Assembly (NCBI RefSeq): GCF_024718545.1
Contig: NZ_JAMXDB010000002.1
Span: 56,614 to 120,613 of the forward strand
Length of the DNA stretch: 64,000 nt
Source of the DNA: Weissella fangxianensis
GTDB taxonomy: Bacteria > Bacillota > Bacilli > Lactobacillales > Lactobacillaceae
Direction: 5' to 3'
Shown here: in pieces, positions 17,586 through 27,345 of the stretch
Position numbering within the stretch: position 1 is the first letter of the stretch
Layout: each line of letters begins with the position of its first letter
Notes under the pieces: generated by a model
Seen by the model: the letters and a program-made list of their open reading frames with translations, nothing else
What the model was told of the DNA's origin: nothing
Database searches by the model: none
Made by a program: the position numbers and the translations under genes

Positions 17586-18443
17586 ATGAATTCGTTATTT
17601 GTACGTTTATCTTCAGAAAAAAATTTCACAGCTAGTGAACGAAAAATAGCGAATTTTTTCTTAGAAAAACCGCAGCTAGCTATTGATGCCACAGCCGAGA
17701 AAATAGGCAAACTTACTCAGACAAGTAGCTCGGCAGTCGTCCGCTTTGCAAAGAAACTCGGTTACAGCGGTTTCCCTGCAATGAAATTAGACATTGCTGT
17801 CACAACAAACAGTGATCAAAATAATCGTGATTTAACAGAAGTTGAAGCAAACGAACCAATTACAGCTATTTTGGAAAAAACCAGTGCACGTTTTCAAACA
17901 ATACCCGATGTCGTTACCGCACAAAATGAAACGGCCGCTTTTGCAAATGCGACAAAGTTAATAGAAAACGCCCGTCATATTTTCGTATACGGCGTCACGT
18001 CCTCATCGCTCGTTGCACAAGACATTCAGCAAAAATTTACTCGAGTTGGTTTAGATGTTATCTACCACACTGATTTCCATCAAATGATAACAACAATGCA
18101 GGCAACGGCAAACAGCCAAGACTTAGCCATTGTCATATCTGAATCGGGCCACACTTTCGAGGCTTTAAAATTTAAAAAAATCAGCCTTGATTTAGGGTTA
18201 AAGATCATTGTGTTGACCAATGACATTAAATCTGAGATTTCTCGCGAGTGTGATATCACGCTAACAACGACCTCGCAGCAATTTGACAAGGTCCGTTTCG
18301 CATCAACAACCGGATTACTGTCACAATTATATGTTGTTGACATCTTGTTCTACGCCTATATTAGTAAGCACTATCAAGAATCACAACAGAAAGTCGAAGA
18401 AACACGAGCACGAATCAATAAAATTTATGATAATCATGCTTAA
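17586..18443 (+). CDS. murR: RpiR-family transcriptional regulator, MurR-like
   Basis: 285 residues. An N-terminal HTH_6 domain (about 1-77) includes TASERKIANFFLEKP and SSSAVVRFAKKLGYSGFPAMK; a SIS domain (about 115-250) has FVYGVTSSSLVAQD and VISESGHTFEALK. RpiR regulators sense phosphosugars, and MurR responds to MurNAc 6-phosphate in E. coli. As third gene of the operon it probably controls murQ and murP, and the ligand would be the substrate of MurQ. AACGAGG lies ahead of the ATG. A terminator follows at 18468. Confidence 0.9.
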   Translation: MNSLFVRLSSEKNFTASERKIANFFLEKPQLAIDATAEKIGKLTQTSSSAVVRFAKKLGYSGFPAMKLDIAVTTNSDQNNRDLTEVEANEPITAILEKTSARFQTIPDVVTAQNETAAFANATKLIENARHIFVYGVTSSSLVAQDIQQKFTRVGLDVIYHTDFHQMITTMQATANSQDLAIVISESGHTFEALKFKKISLDLGLKIIVLTNDIKSEISRECDITLTTTSQQFDKVRFASTTGLLSQLYVVDILFYAYISKHYQESQQKVEETRARINKIYDNHA

Positions 18444-18467
18444 ATATTAATGCAATGAACTCATGAA

Positions 18468-18500
18468 GAGGTTGGGACAAATAATGTCTCAGCCTTTTTA
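18468..18500 (+). terminator. intrinsic terminator of the mur operon
   Basis: A 12-bp stem with three G-U pairs (18468-18479 with 18485-18496) followed by T5. The left arm GAGGTTGGGACA marks it as a member of the recurring terminator family. Confidence 0.82.
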
Positions 18501-18562
18501 TTAACTAAAAGTTCAAAATTTAGGACTTTTATCATTTAAATATAATATTTATCATTATTTTG

Positions 18563-18630
18563 TTGACATTATGCTATTCCACCGATAAACTAAGCTAACA
18601 ATATTATAATTTTTCACCTAAAATTTAGGT
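18563..18630 (+). promoter_or_regulatory. sstT promoter and palindrome
   Basis: TTGACA (18563-18568), 17-nt spacer, TAAACT (18586-18591). In the untranslated leader a 15-nt palindrome, ACCTAAAATTTAGGT (18616-18630), precedes the GGAAGG ribosome site and may be an operator. Confidence 0.75.
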
Positions 18631-18657
18631 AGAACAATTACGCGGAAGGAAAAACGT

Positions 18658-19911
18658 ATGTTACAAAAATACATCAGAATCCCCTTAATTGCTCGAATAA
18701 TAATTGCTATTATTATCGGTGTCTTCGTTGGAGTTGTTGCTCCTTCCTGGACCTGGATTGATGTATTAGGACAATTATTTATCGGTGCCTTAAAAGCCAT
18801 TGCCCCACTATTGGTATTTATGGTCATTATGTCATCGATCTCGGGATATCAAAAAGGTGCTCATAATCATTTTAAAACCGTCATTGTTTTATATTTAGGA
18901 GCAACCTTTTTATCTGCCGTCGCTGCAGTCATTGCCTCATATTTATTCCCAATAAAATTGGCATTATCTAAAGCAACGACAGCTAATAGCGCTGATGCAC
19001 CAAAAGACTTAGGATCAATCATGAATGATTTGATCACTAACATTGTGTCAAATCCTGTTTCAGCCGTGATGAAAGGCGACTATCTAACAATTCTATTCTG
19101 GTCTGTTTTGATAGGTATCGCTCTACAAATGGCTAGTCAAACAACAAAGTCAGTTATTCAAGATTTATCAGGTATCATTGGTAAAGTTGCTAGTTGGATC
19201 ATTCAATGTGCACCCTTTGGTATCATTGGCCTGATTCATCAAGCCTTAGTAGAGACAGGAACTGATGGCGTGATGCGTTATGGACAACTAGTTCTACTAT
19301 TAGTTGGTACCATGATATTCGTCTACTTAGTCGTTTATACATTCTTAGTGTGGGTATTAACGCGCCAAAATCCATTCCCACTAGCTTGGTGGACGTTAAA
19401 GGTTTCAGGAATTCCTGCCTTCTTTACTCGTAGTAGTGCGGTCAATATTCCCATTAACTTAGATGCATGTAAGAGTCTCGGGTTAAACGAAAAAAGCTAT
19501 AGCGTTTCGATTCCACTTGGTGGATCAGCCAACTCGGGTGGTGCTGCTATCACAATTTCAATCATGACACTTGCTGCTACTCACACACTAGGCATGGAAT
19601 TTTCAATTCCACTAGCTTTGATTCTATGCTTCCTAACAGCAATTGCTTCAACGGGTGTTTCAGGTATCGCTGGTGGGTCGCTGCTATTGATTCCAATGGC
19701 ATGTAGCTTATTCGGTATTAGCAATGATATTGCAATGCAGGTTGTTGGTATTGGTTTCGTCATCGGCGTTATCCAAGATTCCGTAGAAACAGCTGTTAAT
19801 TCAGCTTCCGACTTATTATTCACTGCAACAGCTGAATACAGTGATCTGCGTAAAGCTGGTCAACCTGTTAATATTAAGGCTGCTGTAGCACGAGCCAACC
19901 AAGCAAATTAA
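18658..19911 (+). CDS. sstT: serine/threonine:Na+ symporter
   Basis: 417 residues of the dicarboxylate/amino acid:cation symporter (DAACS) family. Conserved features are the serine-rich reentrant loop FFTRSSAVNIP, IPLGGSANSGGAAITISIMTLA and the second reentrant loop STGVSGIAGGSLLLIPMACSLFG. Those strings and the length match SstT, which imports L-serine and L-threonine with sodium in the cytoplasmic membrane. It has its own promoter, and a perfect bidirectional terminator follows at 19919. Confidence 0.93.
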   Translation: MLQKYIRIPLIARIIIAIIIGVFVGVVAPSWTWIDVLGQLFIGALKAIAPLLVFMVIMSSISGYQKGAHNHFKTVIVLYLGATFLSAVAAVIASYLFPIKLALSKATTANSADAPKDLGSIMNDLITNIVSNPVSAVMKGDYLTILFWSVLIGIALQMASQTTKSVIQDLSGIIGKVASWIIQCAPFGIIGLIHQALVETGTDGVMRYGQLVLLLVGTMIFVYLVVYTFLVWVLTRQNPFPLAWWTLKVSGIPAFFTRSSAVNIPINLDACKSLGLNEKSYSVSIPLGGSANSGGAAITISIMTLAATHTLGMEFSIPLALILCFLTAIASTGVSGIAGGSLLLIPMACSLFGISNDIAMQVVGIGFVIGVIQDSVETAVNSASDLLFTATAEYSDLRKAGQPVNIKAAVARANQAN

Positions 19912-19918
19912 ATAAAAA

Positions 19919-19966
19919 ATAACTCCGATTTAGTAGGTTCACGTAGCCTTACTGAATCGGAGTTTT
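19919..19966. terminator. bidirectional intrinsic terminator
   Basis: A long stem beginning AACTCCGATT and closing AATCGGAGTT (19921-19940 with 19945-19964), with A-run before and T-run after. It separates convergent sstT and the SDR gene. Confidence 0.88.
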
Positions 19967-19969
19967 AAT

Positions 19970-20608
19970 TTAGTCACTGATTGCCGGCGCTTGGCATATA
20001 AATTCTGTGCTATCTATCTGTTCTAGCATAAACCAAGCAAGATTAGCCCGTGATAATTTAGCCTTGAATTTGTCTCTACCCAAATAGCCAACTTGTACAT
20101 TTTTAGTTAATGATGCATTGGTTAATAGTGATGCAATTCTAAGTAATGTCCAATCACTTTTAGACTGGCGTACTAATGCAGTATATTTAACAATTGCTTC
20201 GTAAGCACTAGGCCGTCCAATACGAATCATGCCACGCCTTAACTTAAATTTCATACTATCAATATCATGTGGATCTTGTGAACTCGTGGTTGATAGCACG
20301 ATAAATCGTTTAATCTCAAGCGCATCCAACGCATTTACAATATTAGCCATTCCCGAACTAATCTGCTGATCACTTTCTTTTTTACCAGTAGGACCTAGCG
20401 CACTTAAAACTGCTTGACTACCTGTCACTGCCTGTTTGATCTTATCTAATTCATCCAACTGACCCTGAACAACTTTTAAATTTGCGTCCGTGAAAGATAA
20501 CTTTGTTGCATCTCTGACATAAGCAACAAACTGATAACCACGACGTAAAGCCTGTTGCACGACTAGTCTACCAGTTTTACCACTTGCACCAAAAATCGTA
20601 ATTTGCAT
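19970..20608 (-). CDS. NAD(P)-binding atypical SDR protein (BVR-B/NmrA-like)
   Basis: 212 residues, single Rossmann domain. GASGKTGRLVVQQ near the N-terminus is the dinucleotide-binding loop, YVRDATKL follows the second strand, and VLSALGP ends the fourth. The family resembles biliverdin reductase B and YwnB-like proteins; many act as flavin/quinone reductases or redox sensors. There is no classical YxxxK pair in the expected place. The gene is monocistronic. The precise substrate cannot be stated. Confidence 0.82.
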   Translation of the reverse strand: MQITIFGASGKTGRLVVQQALRRGYQFVAYVRDATKLSFTDANLKVVQGQLDELDKIKQAVTGSQAVLSALGPTGKKESDQQISSGMANIVNALDALEIKRFIVLSTTSSQDPHDIDSMKFKLRRGMIRIGRPSAYEAIVKYTALVRQSKSDWTLLRIASLLTNASLTKNVQVGYLGRDKFKAKLSRANLAWFMLEQIDSTEFICQAPAISD

Positions 20609-20725
20609 GATATCATGACCTTCCTTTTAACATAAAAACAAAACACCGCATCCAACTTCAGCATCATCAAAACCATTTGTGACGTTAATTTTAACATAAC
20701 TCATTAACCACATTCATAGCATATG

Positions 20726-20775
20726 AATTGAGCCCCGCAAGTCTTGGCAATTACGCCAACTTACGGGGCTCAATT
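20726..20775 (-). terminator. hairpin downstream of metK, homologous to an IS leader hairpin
   Basis: Stem AATTGAGCCCCG... closing CGGGGCTCAATT with an inner TTGGC/GCCAA extension. There is no long T-run on the minus strand. Forty-three aligned bases match the inverted hairpin in front of the transposase at 63881-63920 in about 36 positions, most differences keeping base pairs. It may be a terminator derived from an insertion-sequence end. Confidence 0.7.
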
Positions 20776-20811
20776 TATCTATGAAAATAACTTTTCACAA
20801 ACATTTTTTGA

Positions 20812-22005
20812 TTATTTATTAAAATAAGCTTTCAATTCATCAACCTTGTCCAAACGCTCCCAAGGCAAGTCCAATTCAGGACGACCAAAGTGACCATAGG
20901 CAGCAGTTGCTTCATAACGTGGCTTACGCAAATCTAAGTCTTCGATAATACCAGCTGGACGTAATTCGAACAAATCACGGATAGCGGCAACTAATCCATC
21001 ATCAGAGACCTTACCAGTACCAAATGTTTCAACATTAACTGAAACTGGTGCTGCCACACCAATGGCATAGGCAACTTGGATTTCAACCTTTTCAGCTAAC
21101 CCAGCAGCAACAATGTTCTTCGCAATGTGACGAGTAGCATAAGCAGCTGAACGATCAACCTTTGTGGCATCCTTTCCAGAGAAAGCACCACCACCGTGAC
21201 GAGCGTAACCACCGTAAGTATCAACGATGACCTTACGTCCGGTCATACCAGCATCCCCTTTAGGTCCACCAATAACAAAGCGACCTGTTGGGTTAATCAA
21301 GTAACGTGTCTCGTCGTCAATCATATCTGCAGGTAGGATTGGCTTAATCACAAGATCACGTACATCACGACGCAATTGCTCCAATGATACCGATGCACGG
21401 TGTTGTGTCGACAAAACGACCGTATCAATGCGGAATGGCTTACCATTGTCGTCAAGTTCAACCGTTACTTGTGCCTTGGCATCAGGCAACAAATAATCTA
21501 AAATACCCGCACGACGAATATCAGCTTGCTTCTTAACTAATTTATGTGACAAAACAACTGATAATGGTAGATATTCATCGGTTTCATTGGTTGCGAAACC
21601 AAACATCAACCCTTGATCACCAGCACCAATTTGGTCTAGCGGATCAACACCACCATCTTCACGTTGCTCAATAGCAGCATCAACACCCTGCGCGATATCT
21701 GGTGATTGTTCATCCAGCGTAACGCCCACATGAATATCATCAGCTAAAAAGCCAGCATCGGGATCATCATATCCGATACGCTTCAACGTCTTACGTACAA
21801 TATCATTAATATTCACATATGCTTTTGTTGATATCTCACCAAACACGTTAACGTAACCGGTAGTGACTGATGTTTCAACAGCTGTACGTGCTTGTGGGTC
21901 ATCTTTTAGAACAGCATCCAAAATGGCATCTGAAATTTGATCAGATACTTTATCTGGATGACCTTCTGAAACTGATTCTGATGTAAATAAATGCTTTTCT
22001 GACAT
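20812..22005 (-). CDS. metK: S-adenosylmethionine synthetase
   Basis: 397 residues, typical length. [19 protein letters not shown] is the ATP-binding N-terminal signature, [10 protein letters not shown] is the methionine/loop motif and [19 protein letters not shown] is the P-loop-like phosphate site. It forms SAM from methionine and ATP in the cytoplasm. The 5' leader folds as a divergent S-box riboswitch with an intrinsic terminator (22049-22190), giving feedback control by SAM. AAGGAG precedes the ATG. Transcribed alone. Confidence 0.97.
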   Translation of the reverse strand: MSEKHLFTSESVSEGHPDKVSDQISDAILDAVLKDDPQARTAVETSVTTGYVNVFGEISTKAYVNINDIVRKTLKRIGYDDPDAGFLADDIHVGVTLDEQSPDIAQGVDAAIEQREDGGVDPLDQIGAGDQGLMFGFATNETDEYLPLSVVLSHKLVKKQADIRRAGILDYLLPDAKAQVTVELDDNGKPFRIDTVVLSTQHRASVSLEQLRRDVRDLVIKPILPADMIDDETRYLINPTGRFVIGGPKGDAGMTGRKVIVDTYGGYARHGGGAFSGKDATKVDRSAAYATRHIAKNIVAAGLAEKVEIQVAYAIGVAAPVSVNVETFGTGKVSDDGLVAAIRDLFELRPAGIIEDLDLRKPRYEATAAYGHFGRPELDLPWERLDKVDELKAYFNK

Positions 22006-22048
22006 AATTTATTAAATATCTCCTTTATATAGAAAAATCAAAATAAAT

Positions 22049-22190
22049 AACCCCGACGACCACACATAGGCGGCACGTCGGGGTTCAGTCGATATGCGCC
22101 CATCTGCTAGAAATTACCACATCACCGTACGGTAGTTGGTGTCAGATCACGGGGTCTAGTCCCTCCTTGACTCTTGATAGGATGTCGAGT
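22049..22190 (-). promoter_or_regulatory. divergent S-box (SAM-I-type) riboswitch with terminator
   Basis: Reading the minus strand from 22190, ATCAAGAG and GGAGGGAC appear with S-box spacing, and the P1 strands TCGACAT and ATATCGA close the aptamer. The later conserved elements are altered: GGCAACC is replaced by a CACCAACTACC segment. The aptamer is followed by a GC-rich hairpin (22049-22058 with 22076-22085) and a T-rich tract, an intrinsic terminator. Position directly before metK supports a SAM ligand. It lacks the short SMK-box layout. Confidence 0.8.
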
Positions 22191-22268
22191 TATTTACTTT
22201 CTAATACTTAAACTATAATACTGATTTTTTTATCATTCTGCAAGTTATTTTTGCACATCAACTATCTA

Positions 22269-23795
22269 CTAGCCATTAGTTAATCCTAATGCGCCACTAA
22301 CGTAATCAAACATTGCACTTGCCCCAGGATTATTTGCTACCTTGACTTGTCTACCAGATCGACGCAGACGATGTGCTGCTGTTACCGTCTCATGGTGGGC
22401 ACCCCGCATAACAATTAACTCAAAAACATATTGTGTCTTATTCATCTCATGCATAATTTTATCATTGCTAATATCTGATGGATCTAGCCAAACAACGTCG
22501 ATGCCAAAATAGCTTAATTTTTTCGCCGCATTTTTAACTGTTTCGCCCCACCAAGAAATAATTAACACTTGCTTATTCACTAGGCGTACTGGGCCACTCA
22601 TCTCATTTTTATGATTTGCAATTTGGCCATTAGTTACCTGCTTAGTTAACCGTCTAATCAACATAATATGACCCGTATCAGACCGTTGACGTGCTGAATA
22701 ATAATAATTAGTTGTCAGTTCATCTAGTAGAATGCCATTTAAAGATAGTTCAGACAATTCATAAGACTGACTGTTTTGATCAATAAATTGCCATCGATTA
22801 TCGGCCTTTACGAAACGGCCTTGAATTTGTTGCCATAAAGCCAAATCCTCAGCAACTAATTCATTATACTTATGAACTAAACGAAGTAATGGATGATAAT
22901 CCTCAATACAATTTAAATTCAATTCACTGGTCAACTGTCTGATCTTTTCTGAGCGGCTGACTTGCAAACTATCAGTACGTTGCTTCTTATACGCCTGTAA
23001 TTCTTGTTGTGCTTTAGCAATCTGATTATGTAAATCAGTAATTTCTTTCTTTAGTTGTGTATCATCTAATTTTGGGCAAACATGTTCACTAACTTGGGAC
23101 TGTTGCATTAATTTTTTTCGTTTCTGCTTTGTCTGTTTAATACGAATTTGTTCACGGATAATGCCCATTTCTTCTTTTTGCTTAGCAAATTTAAACTGAT
23201 AATCTTTGATTGTTTGTTTAAGTTGTCCAATTTTTAACTGTAACTCCTGGTTTTGTTTATCGCTAGTCGCTAGTTGATTTGCTTGTTGCTTTACTTTTAC
23301 TTGGGCACCTTCATATCGTGATGCTAACTGAATTTTTGTTTCTGTTAGCTTTTTAATCCGTTGCTTCAATGTTTGATTGGCGCGATCTAGTTTGTCGGCT
23401 GTGGCTACTTGTACGCTTGGTTCAGATTTCATCATAATATTGTCATAGGAACCATCTTCAGAAATGTCTTCTATTAATAGAGCGTTGAGCTGATTCAAAA
23501 ATTGATAGATATCGGTTACCTCACCTGTCGGCAAAATAACATGTAATCGTCTTAACCGTACGTCGTTTTTATAAACAATCAATGATAAATTCAATGGTCG
23601 GTTCGGTAATTTGCCATTCAAACGTAATTGCAATGGACGTAATGTCACTTGACTCATTTGTGTCAACTTAGTCAATTGTTGACGTGATAATAAACTATCA
23701 CTTGTAGCCATCTTTTTTACAAAGTGTTCGAAATCTTTTATTTCAGGAACTATCTTATTCCTTTTCCCTGTTACACATTGTTTTTTAAACTTCAT
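22269..23795 (-). CDS. long coiled-coil protein with C-terminal DUF2325-like domain
   Basis: 508 residues. The N-terminal 120 residues form a small globular part; about 135-290 is coiled coil rich in Lys, Gln and Leu; the last 100 residues begin VLIISWWGETVKNAAKKL and continue VVWLDPSDISNDKI, VFELIVMRGAHHETV and RQVKVANNPGASAMFDYV, resembling DUF2325, a Rossmann-like domain of unknown role. Cys-258-like and Cys in the middle (HVCPKL, LNCIED) are the only notable cysteines. ATG at 23795 has GGAAGG upstream; the frame to 23873 has none. No function is proposed. Confidence 0.7.
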   Translation of the reverse strand: MKFKKQCVTGKRNKIVPEIKDFEHFVKKMATSDSLLSRQQLTKLTQMSQVTLRPLQLRLNGKLPNRPLNLSLIVYKNDVRLRRLHVILPTGEVTDIYQFLNQLNALLIEDISEDGSYDNIMMKSEPSVQVATADKLDRANQTLKQRIKKLTETKIQLASRYEGAQVKVKQQANQLATSDKQNQELQLKIGQLKQTIKDYQFKFAKQKEEMGIIREQIRIKQTKQKRKKLMQQSQVSEHVCPKLDDTQLKKEITDLHNQIAKAQQELQAYKKQRTDSLQVSRSEKIRQLTSELNLNCIEDYHPLLRLVHKYNELVAEDLALWQQIQGRFVKADNRWQFIDQNSQSYELSELSLNGILLDELTTNYYYSARQRSDTGHIMLIRRLTKQVTNGQIANHKNEMSGPVRLVNKQVLIISWWGETVKNAAKKLSYFGIDVVWLDPSDISNDKIMHEMNKTQYVFELIVMRGAHHETVTAAHRLRRSGRQVKVANNPGASAMFDYVSGALGLTNG

Positions 23796-23908
23796 AAGGT
23801 AACCTTCCAGCAAATAATTATAGTCACATGTTACTTTGTTTGTGCTCTTAAAACAATATTTTTCATGACGCAAAATTATTCAAACGTTTAAAAAACAGTT
23901 TTATTGTT

Positions 23909-23945
23909 AAAAAACCAGTATCAGAAATTTCCGATACTGGTTTTA
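23909..23945 (-). terminator. terminator of the ABC transporter operon
   Basis: A 12-bp stem AAACCAGTATCG-type (23910-23921 with 23933-23944) with A- and T-runs, 16 nt after the msmK stop. Confidence 0.85.
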
Positions 23946-23960
23946 ACCCTATTCATTAAT

Positions 23961-25067
23961 TTAGTAGACTGCGACTTCACTTTCAGAATCAAAGAAATGT
24001 GAACGGTTCAAATCAAATCCAAGTTTCAATTCTGATCCAGTTTCTTTAATATCACGTCCATCAACTTTAGCAACCACTTCTGCATTACCAATCTTACTAT
24101 ATAATTGTGACTCAGCACCAAGTAATTCTGATACGACGACTGTTGCAGAAACAACCGCATTGGGGAAAGTGTCCAAAAAAGCATTCTCTGTATGTAAATC
24201 TTCGGGTCTAATTCCAAAAATCATTTTTTTACCTTGATATCCCTTATCGTTCAATACTTTAGCACACCCTTGTGGTACTTCAAGCTCAAAATTCCCTTCT
24301 TCGTCACTAATTCGGTCACCCTTAAAAATCACATTGAAAAAATTCATTGCTGGTGACCCAATAAATCCACCAACAAATACATTTGCTGGATTATCATAGA
24401 CTTCCTGAGGCGTTCCTACTTGCTGGATTTTTCCCTCTTTCATAATCACAATCCGGTCCGCCATCGTCATTGCTTCAGTTTGGTCGTGAGTGACGTAAAT
24501 TGTCGTTGTATTCAATCGTTGATGTAATTTTGCAATTTCTGCTCGCATTGAAACACGTAATTTAGCATCCAAATTAGATAGTGGTTCGTCCATTAAAAAT
24601 ATTGGTGCATCACGCACAATTGATCGTCCTAAAGCAACACGCTGACGTTGGCCACCAGATAAAGCCGATGGTTTACGCTTAAGATACTCGCTTAATCCTA
24701 AAATCTTAGCTGCATCATTAACCCGCCTATCGATTTCAGTCTTGTCATATTTACGAAGTTTAAGACCAAATGCCATATTATCATACACTGTCATGTGTGG
24801 ATACAAAGCATAGTTTTGGAAAACCATTGCTATATCGCGATCTTTTGGTGACTCATTATTGACAACTTTGTCTTCAATTTTTAACTCACCTTTTGAGATG
24901 TCCTCCAATCCAGCAATCATACGTAAAGTTGTTGACTTACCACACCCTGATGGACCAACAAAAACAATAAATTCTTGATCTTTAATGTGCAAATTAAAGT
25001 CCGTCACCGAGTAATTTGTAGCATTTTCATATTTTTTATAAATGTGATCCAGCGCTATTTGAACCAT
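23961..25067 (-). CDS. msmK: carbohydrate ABC importer ATPase (MsmK/UgpC type)
   Basis: 368 residues. Walker [13 protein letters not shown], signature [14 protein letters not shown], Walker [17 protein letters not shown] and the switch His in [11 protein letters not shown] are all intact. After residue 235 comes the OB-fold regulatory domain typical of MalK/MsmK, with FGIRPEDLH. Such ATPases energise sugar importers of the CUT1 class and are often shared among several transporters. It is the last gene of an operon with a binding protein, two permeases, a small membrane protein and a GH2 enzyme. Confidence 0.93.
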   Translation of the reverse strand: MVQIALDHIYKKYENATNYSVTDFNLHIKDQEFIVFVGPSGCGKSTTLRMIAGLEDISKGELKIEDKVVNNESPKDRDIAMVFQNYALYPHMTVYDNMAFGLKLRKYDKTEIDRRVNDAAKILGLSEYLKRKPSALSGGQRQRVALGRSIVRDAPIFLMDEPLSNLDAKLRVSMRAEIAKLHQRLNTTTIYVTHDQTEAMTMADRIVIMKEGKIQQVGTPQEVYDNPANVFVGGFIGSPAMNFFNVIFKGDRISDEEGNFELEVPQGCAKVLNDKGYQGKKMIFGIRPEDLHTENAFLDTFPNAVVSATVVVSELLGAESQLYSKIGNAEVVAKVDGRDIKETGSELKLGFDLNRSHFFDSESEVAVY

Positions 25068-25108
25068 TAGAATGTCACCCTATCCTTCTATAAATTCTGA
25101 CTAAACCC

Positions 25109-26950
25109 TTAGTCCAAGTTATCATCTAAAACATCAACAATTTCTACATCTTTTTGTGGCGTTTCAACAAACGAACGAATAAAAAAGTCATTAGCTTTTT
25201 TAATAATTTTCGGATCAACCTTTGGTTCGCGATTAACTGTTAGTAAACCATTCACCTCTTGTTCCGTATCCGCTAATTGTGTATAAACAATACCATATAA
25301 GCAATGTGATTGACTTACAGCACTTATAATTCTTTGATACTCACTTACGAATTCCTCATCAGATTTTGCACCTGTATAACCCCATCCTTCTGACGGTGTA
25401 TGTTTGTTGTAACCAATACCCCCAAATTCAGTTAGGAGAATGGGTTGTCCCTTGTATGAGAAACCATCAGCAAAGATATCCCATACAGGCGGATTCCGTA
25501 TAATCTTCTCCCAAGAACTTAATGTTTCAGCGTAATAGTTATATGTTTCAAGGTCATCCTTCGTCCCATGAGCATAATTGTGAACTGCACAAATATCCGT
25601 TTCGGTTTGTGCCCAACCATCGTTTGATTGTACAAGTCTGGTTGTATCTAATGAATGAATCATATGATACAAGGCCTGAGTAAAGTGTTGTTGTTGCCGA
25701 TCAATATGTACATGTGGCACACCCCAACTTTCGTTAATAGGAACCCAAGTCACAATTGATGGATGATTATAATCTCTTTCAATAATTTCTAACCATTCTT
25801 GGTACAATGTTGTTTCAGCTTTAGGTGTAAATACTGGCGCTGCTGCACATTCTCCCCATGTAATAAACCCTAATTGATCAGCCCAGTATAGAAAACGTGG
25901 ATCTTCAACCTTTTGATGCAATCTAGCCCCATTAAATCCCATTTCTTTTGCTAAAGTAATATCCTTTTTAAAGGCTTCATCATTCGGCGCTGTTAATAAC
26001 CCTTCTGGCCAATATCCTTGATCCAATACTAATTTTTGATAATATGGACGGTTATTTAAATAAACCATCCCCTTAGAAGTATGGATTTTACGCATACCAA
26101 AGTACGATGCTACCTGATCAGTTTTTGCACCTGGTGCGGTTGTCTGAAAATTAACAGTAAACAAATTTGGATGCTCAGGCGACCACATCCACCCCTCATT
26201 GTGGTACCCCATTCGGAAAATATGCTTACCTAATACATTGACGCTTAATTCAAATGAGCCTTCCTCTGGATAAATAGCTACTTTTGCTAATTGTTCACCT
26301 TTAAATTTAATATCAGCAACAACTTCTGTCCCAGGTAGAAAATTGGCAATTTCACCCGTCATGTTTACATTACCTTTATCAATATCTGTCACATATTTAA
26401 TACTTGCCAAATTGGTTAATGGTTTCATTTCTAGCCAAACAGTTTGCCAAATTCCAGTCGTATTGGTGTACCAAATACCAGCACTTTCCCCTGTCCAGTT
26501 TTGTTTACCCCTAGTAAGTTCTTCATCACGAATTGGATCTTTTGCACGAACTGTTAAAACATGTTCTTCGCCTACTGAAACATAATCAGTAATATCAAAA
26601 GAGAAACTTGTATGCCCACCTAAGTGCTTGCCAATGTGTTGGGCATCAAGCCAAACATCTGTTTCAAAATCAACAGCTCCAAAATGTAAAATTTTCGAAA
26701 AATCTTCTGCCTCTTCAACAGTGAAGTGACGTTGATACCAAACAATGCCATGTTCACTTTGATCATCAATACCACTCAACTTTGTTTGATAAACAAACGG
26801 GACTTCAATTTTCTTCTCAAAGTCGTGTTGCTGATACCAACTTTCTTTAATGCCTAAATCTTTATCATCAAATGCAAATTGCCAAGTACCATTTAGGTTC
26901 ATCCAAAGTTCTCTTTGAAATTGTGGTTCCGGATATTCTGTGCGATACAT
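25109..26950 (-). CDS. glycoside hydrolase family 2 enzyme
   Basis: 613 residues. A jelly-roll sugar-binding domain (about 1-180, with LNGTWQFAFDD), an immunoglobulin-like domain and a TIM barrel follow each other as in GH2. The acid/base Glu is in WVPINESWG and the nucleophile Glu in ILLTEFGGIGY. The short length and the absence of long C-terminal domains separate it from LacZ; beta-galactosidase, beta-glucuronidase and related activities are all possible. It is cytoplasmic (no signal peptide) and sits in an ABC importer operon, so it probably hydrolyses the imported oligosaccharide. The ATG at 26950 matches the family start; the longer frame to 27106 overlaps the upstream gene. Confidence 0.88.
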   Translation of the reverse strand: MYRTEYPEPQFQRELWMNLNGTWQFAFDDKDLGIKESWYQQHDFEKKIEVPFVYQTKLSGIDDQSEHGIVWYQRHFTVEEAEDFSKILHFGAVDFETDVWLDAQHIGKHLGGHTSFSFDITDYVSVGEEHVLTVRAKDPIRDEELTRGKQNWTGESAGIWYTNTTGIWQTVWLEMKPLTNLASIKYVTDIDKGNVNMTGEIANFLPGTEVVADIKFKGEQLAKVAIYPEEGSFELSVNVLGKHIFRMGYHNEGWMWSPEHPNLFTVNFQTTAPGAKTDQVASYFGMRKIHTSKGMVYLNNRPYYQKLVLDQGYWPEGLLTAPNDEAFKKDITLAKEMGFNGARLHQKVEDPRFLYWADQLGFITWGECAAAPVFTPKAETTLYQEWLEIIERDYNHPSIVTWVPINESWGVPHVHIDRQQQHFTQALYHMIHSLDTTRLVQSNDGWAQTETDICAVHNYAHGTKDDLETYNYYAETLSSWEKIIRNPPVWDIFADGFSYKGQPILLTEFGGIGYNKHTPSEGWGYTGAKSDEEFVSEYQRIISAVSQSHCLYGIVYTQLADTEQEVNGLLTVNREPKVDPKIIKKANDFFIRSFVETPQKDVEIVDVLDDNLD

Positions 26951-26967
26951 ACTTTCTCTCACTTTCT

Positions 26968-27339
26968 TTACTGCGTGTTGACTAACCTTTGTCTTTTTTT
27001 CTTTAAGCTGATAATAATCACGGCCGGTACCAAAGTTCCAACTGCAATAATATCCATACAGAAATAAGAAATAATCACTTCCATCACTAGTATTGGCATG
27101 ATCCACTTGTTAATTTCTTTTTGTAACAAGAAATAATAAGCAATTAATAAATTGATTAATCCAGCTAAAATAAACATTGTACCCACCAGACCATTAAATG
27201 AACTAATTGGCACTGTTTTACTAACATCAGACATTTTCGTCATATTTAAAAATCCTAAAATAATCGTAATCAGCCCGTCGATAAATTGCCACGTAGCACA
27301 AGTAACCAATAATTTTTTATCCCATTTTTTATCTAACAT
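26968..27339 (-). CDS. small integral membrane protein in sugar-transport operon
   Basis: 123 residues with four predicted membrane helices: LVTCATWQFIDGLITIILGF, LVGTMFILAGLINLLIAYYF, WIMPILVMEVIISYFCM and a last one, followed by a basic tail (SLKKKRQRL). No family is recognised. It starts 7 nt after the permease stop and ends 18 nt before the GH2 start, so it belongs to the operon. A role as accessory subunit is possible but unsupported. Confidence 0.72.
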   Translation of the reverse strand: MLDKKWDKKLLVTCATWQFIDGLITIILGFLNMTKMSDVSKTVPISSFNGLVGTMFILAGLINLLIAYYFLLQKEINKWIMPILVMEVIISYFCMDIIAVGTLVPAVIIISLKKKRQRLVNTQ

Positions 27340-27345
27340 AAACAA

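Noticed and set aside
22049..22190. SMK-box (SAM-III) riboswitch before metK
   Set aside because: The leader has S-box motifs and a terminator, and no pairing to the Shine-Dalgarno region was seen.
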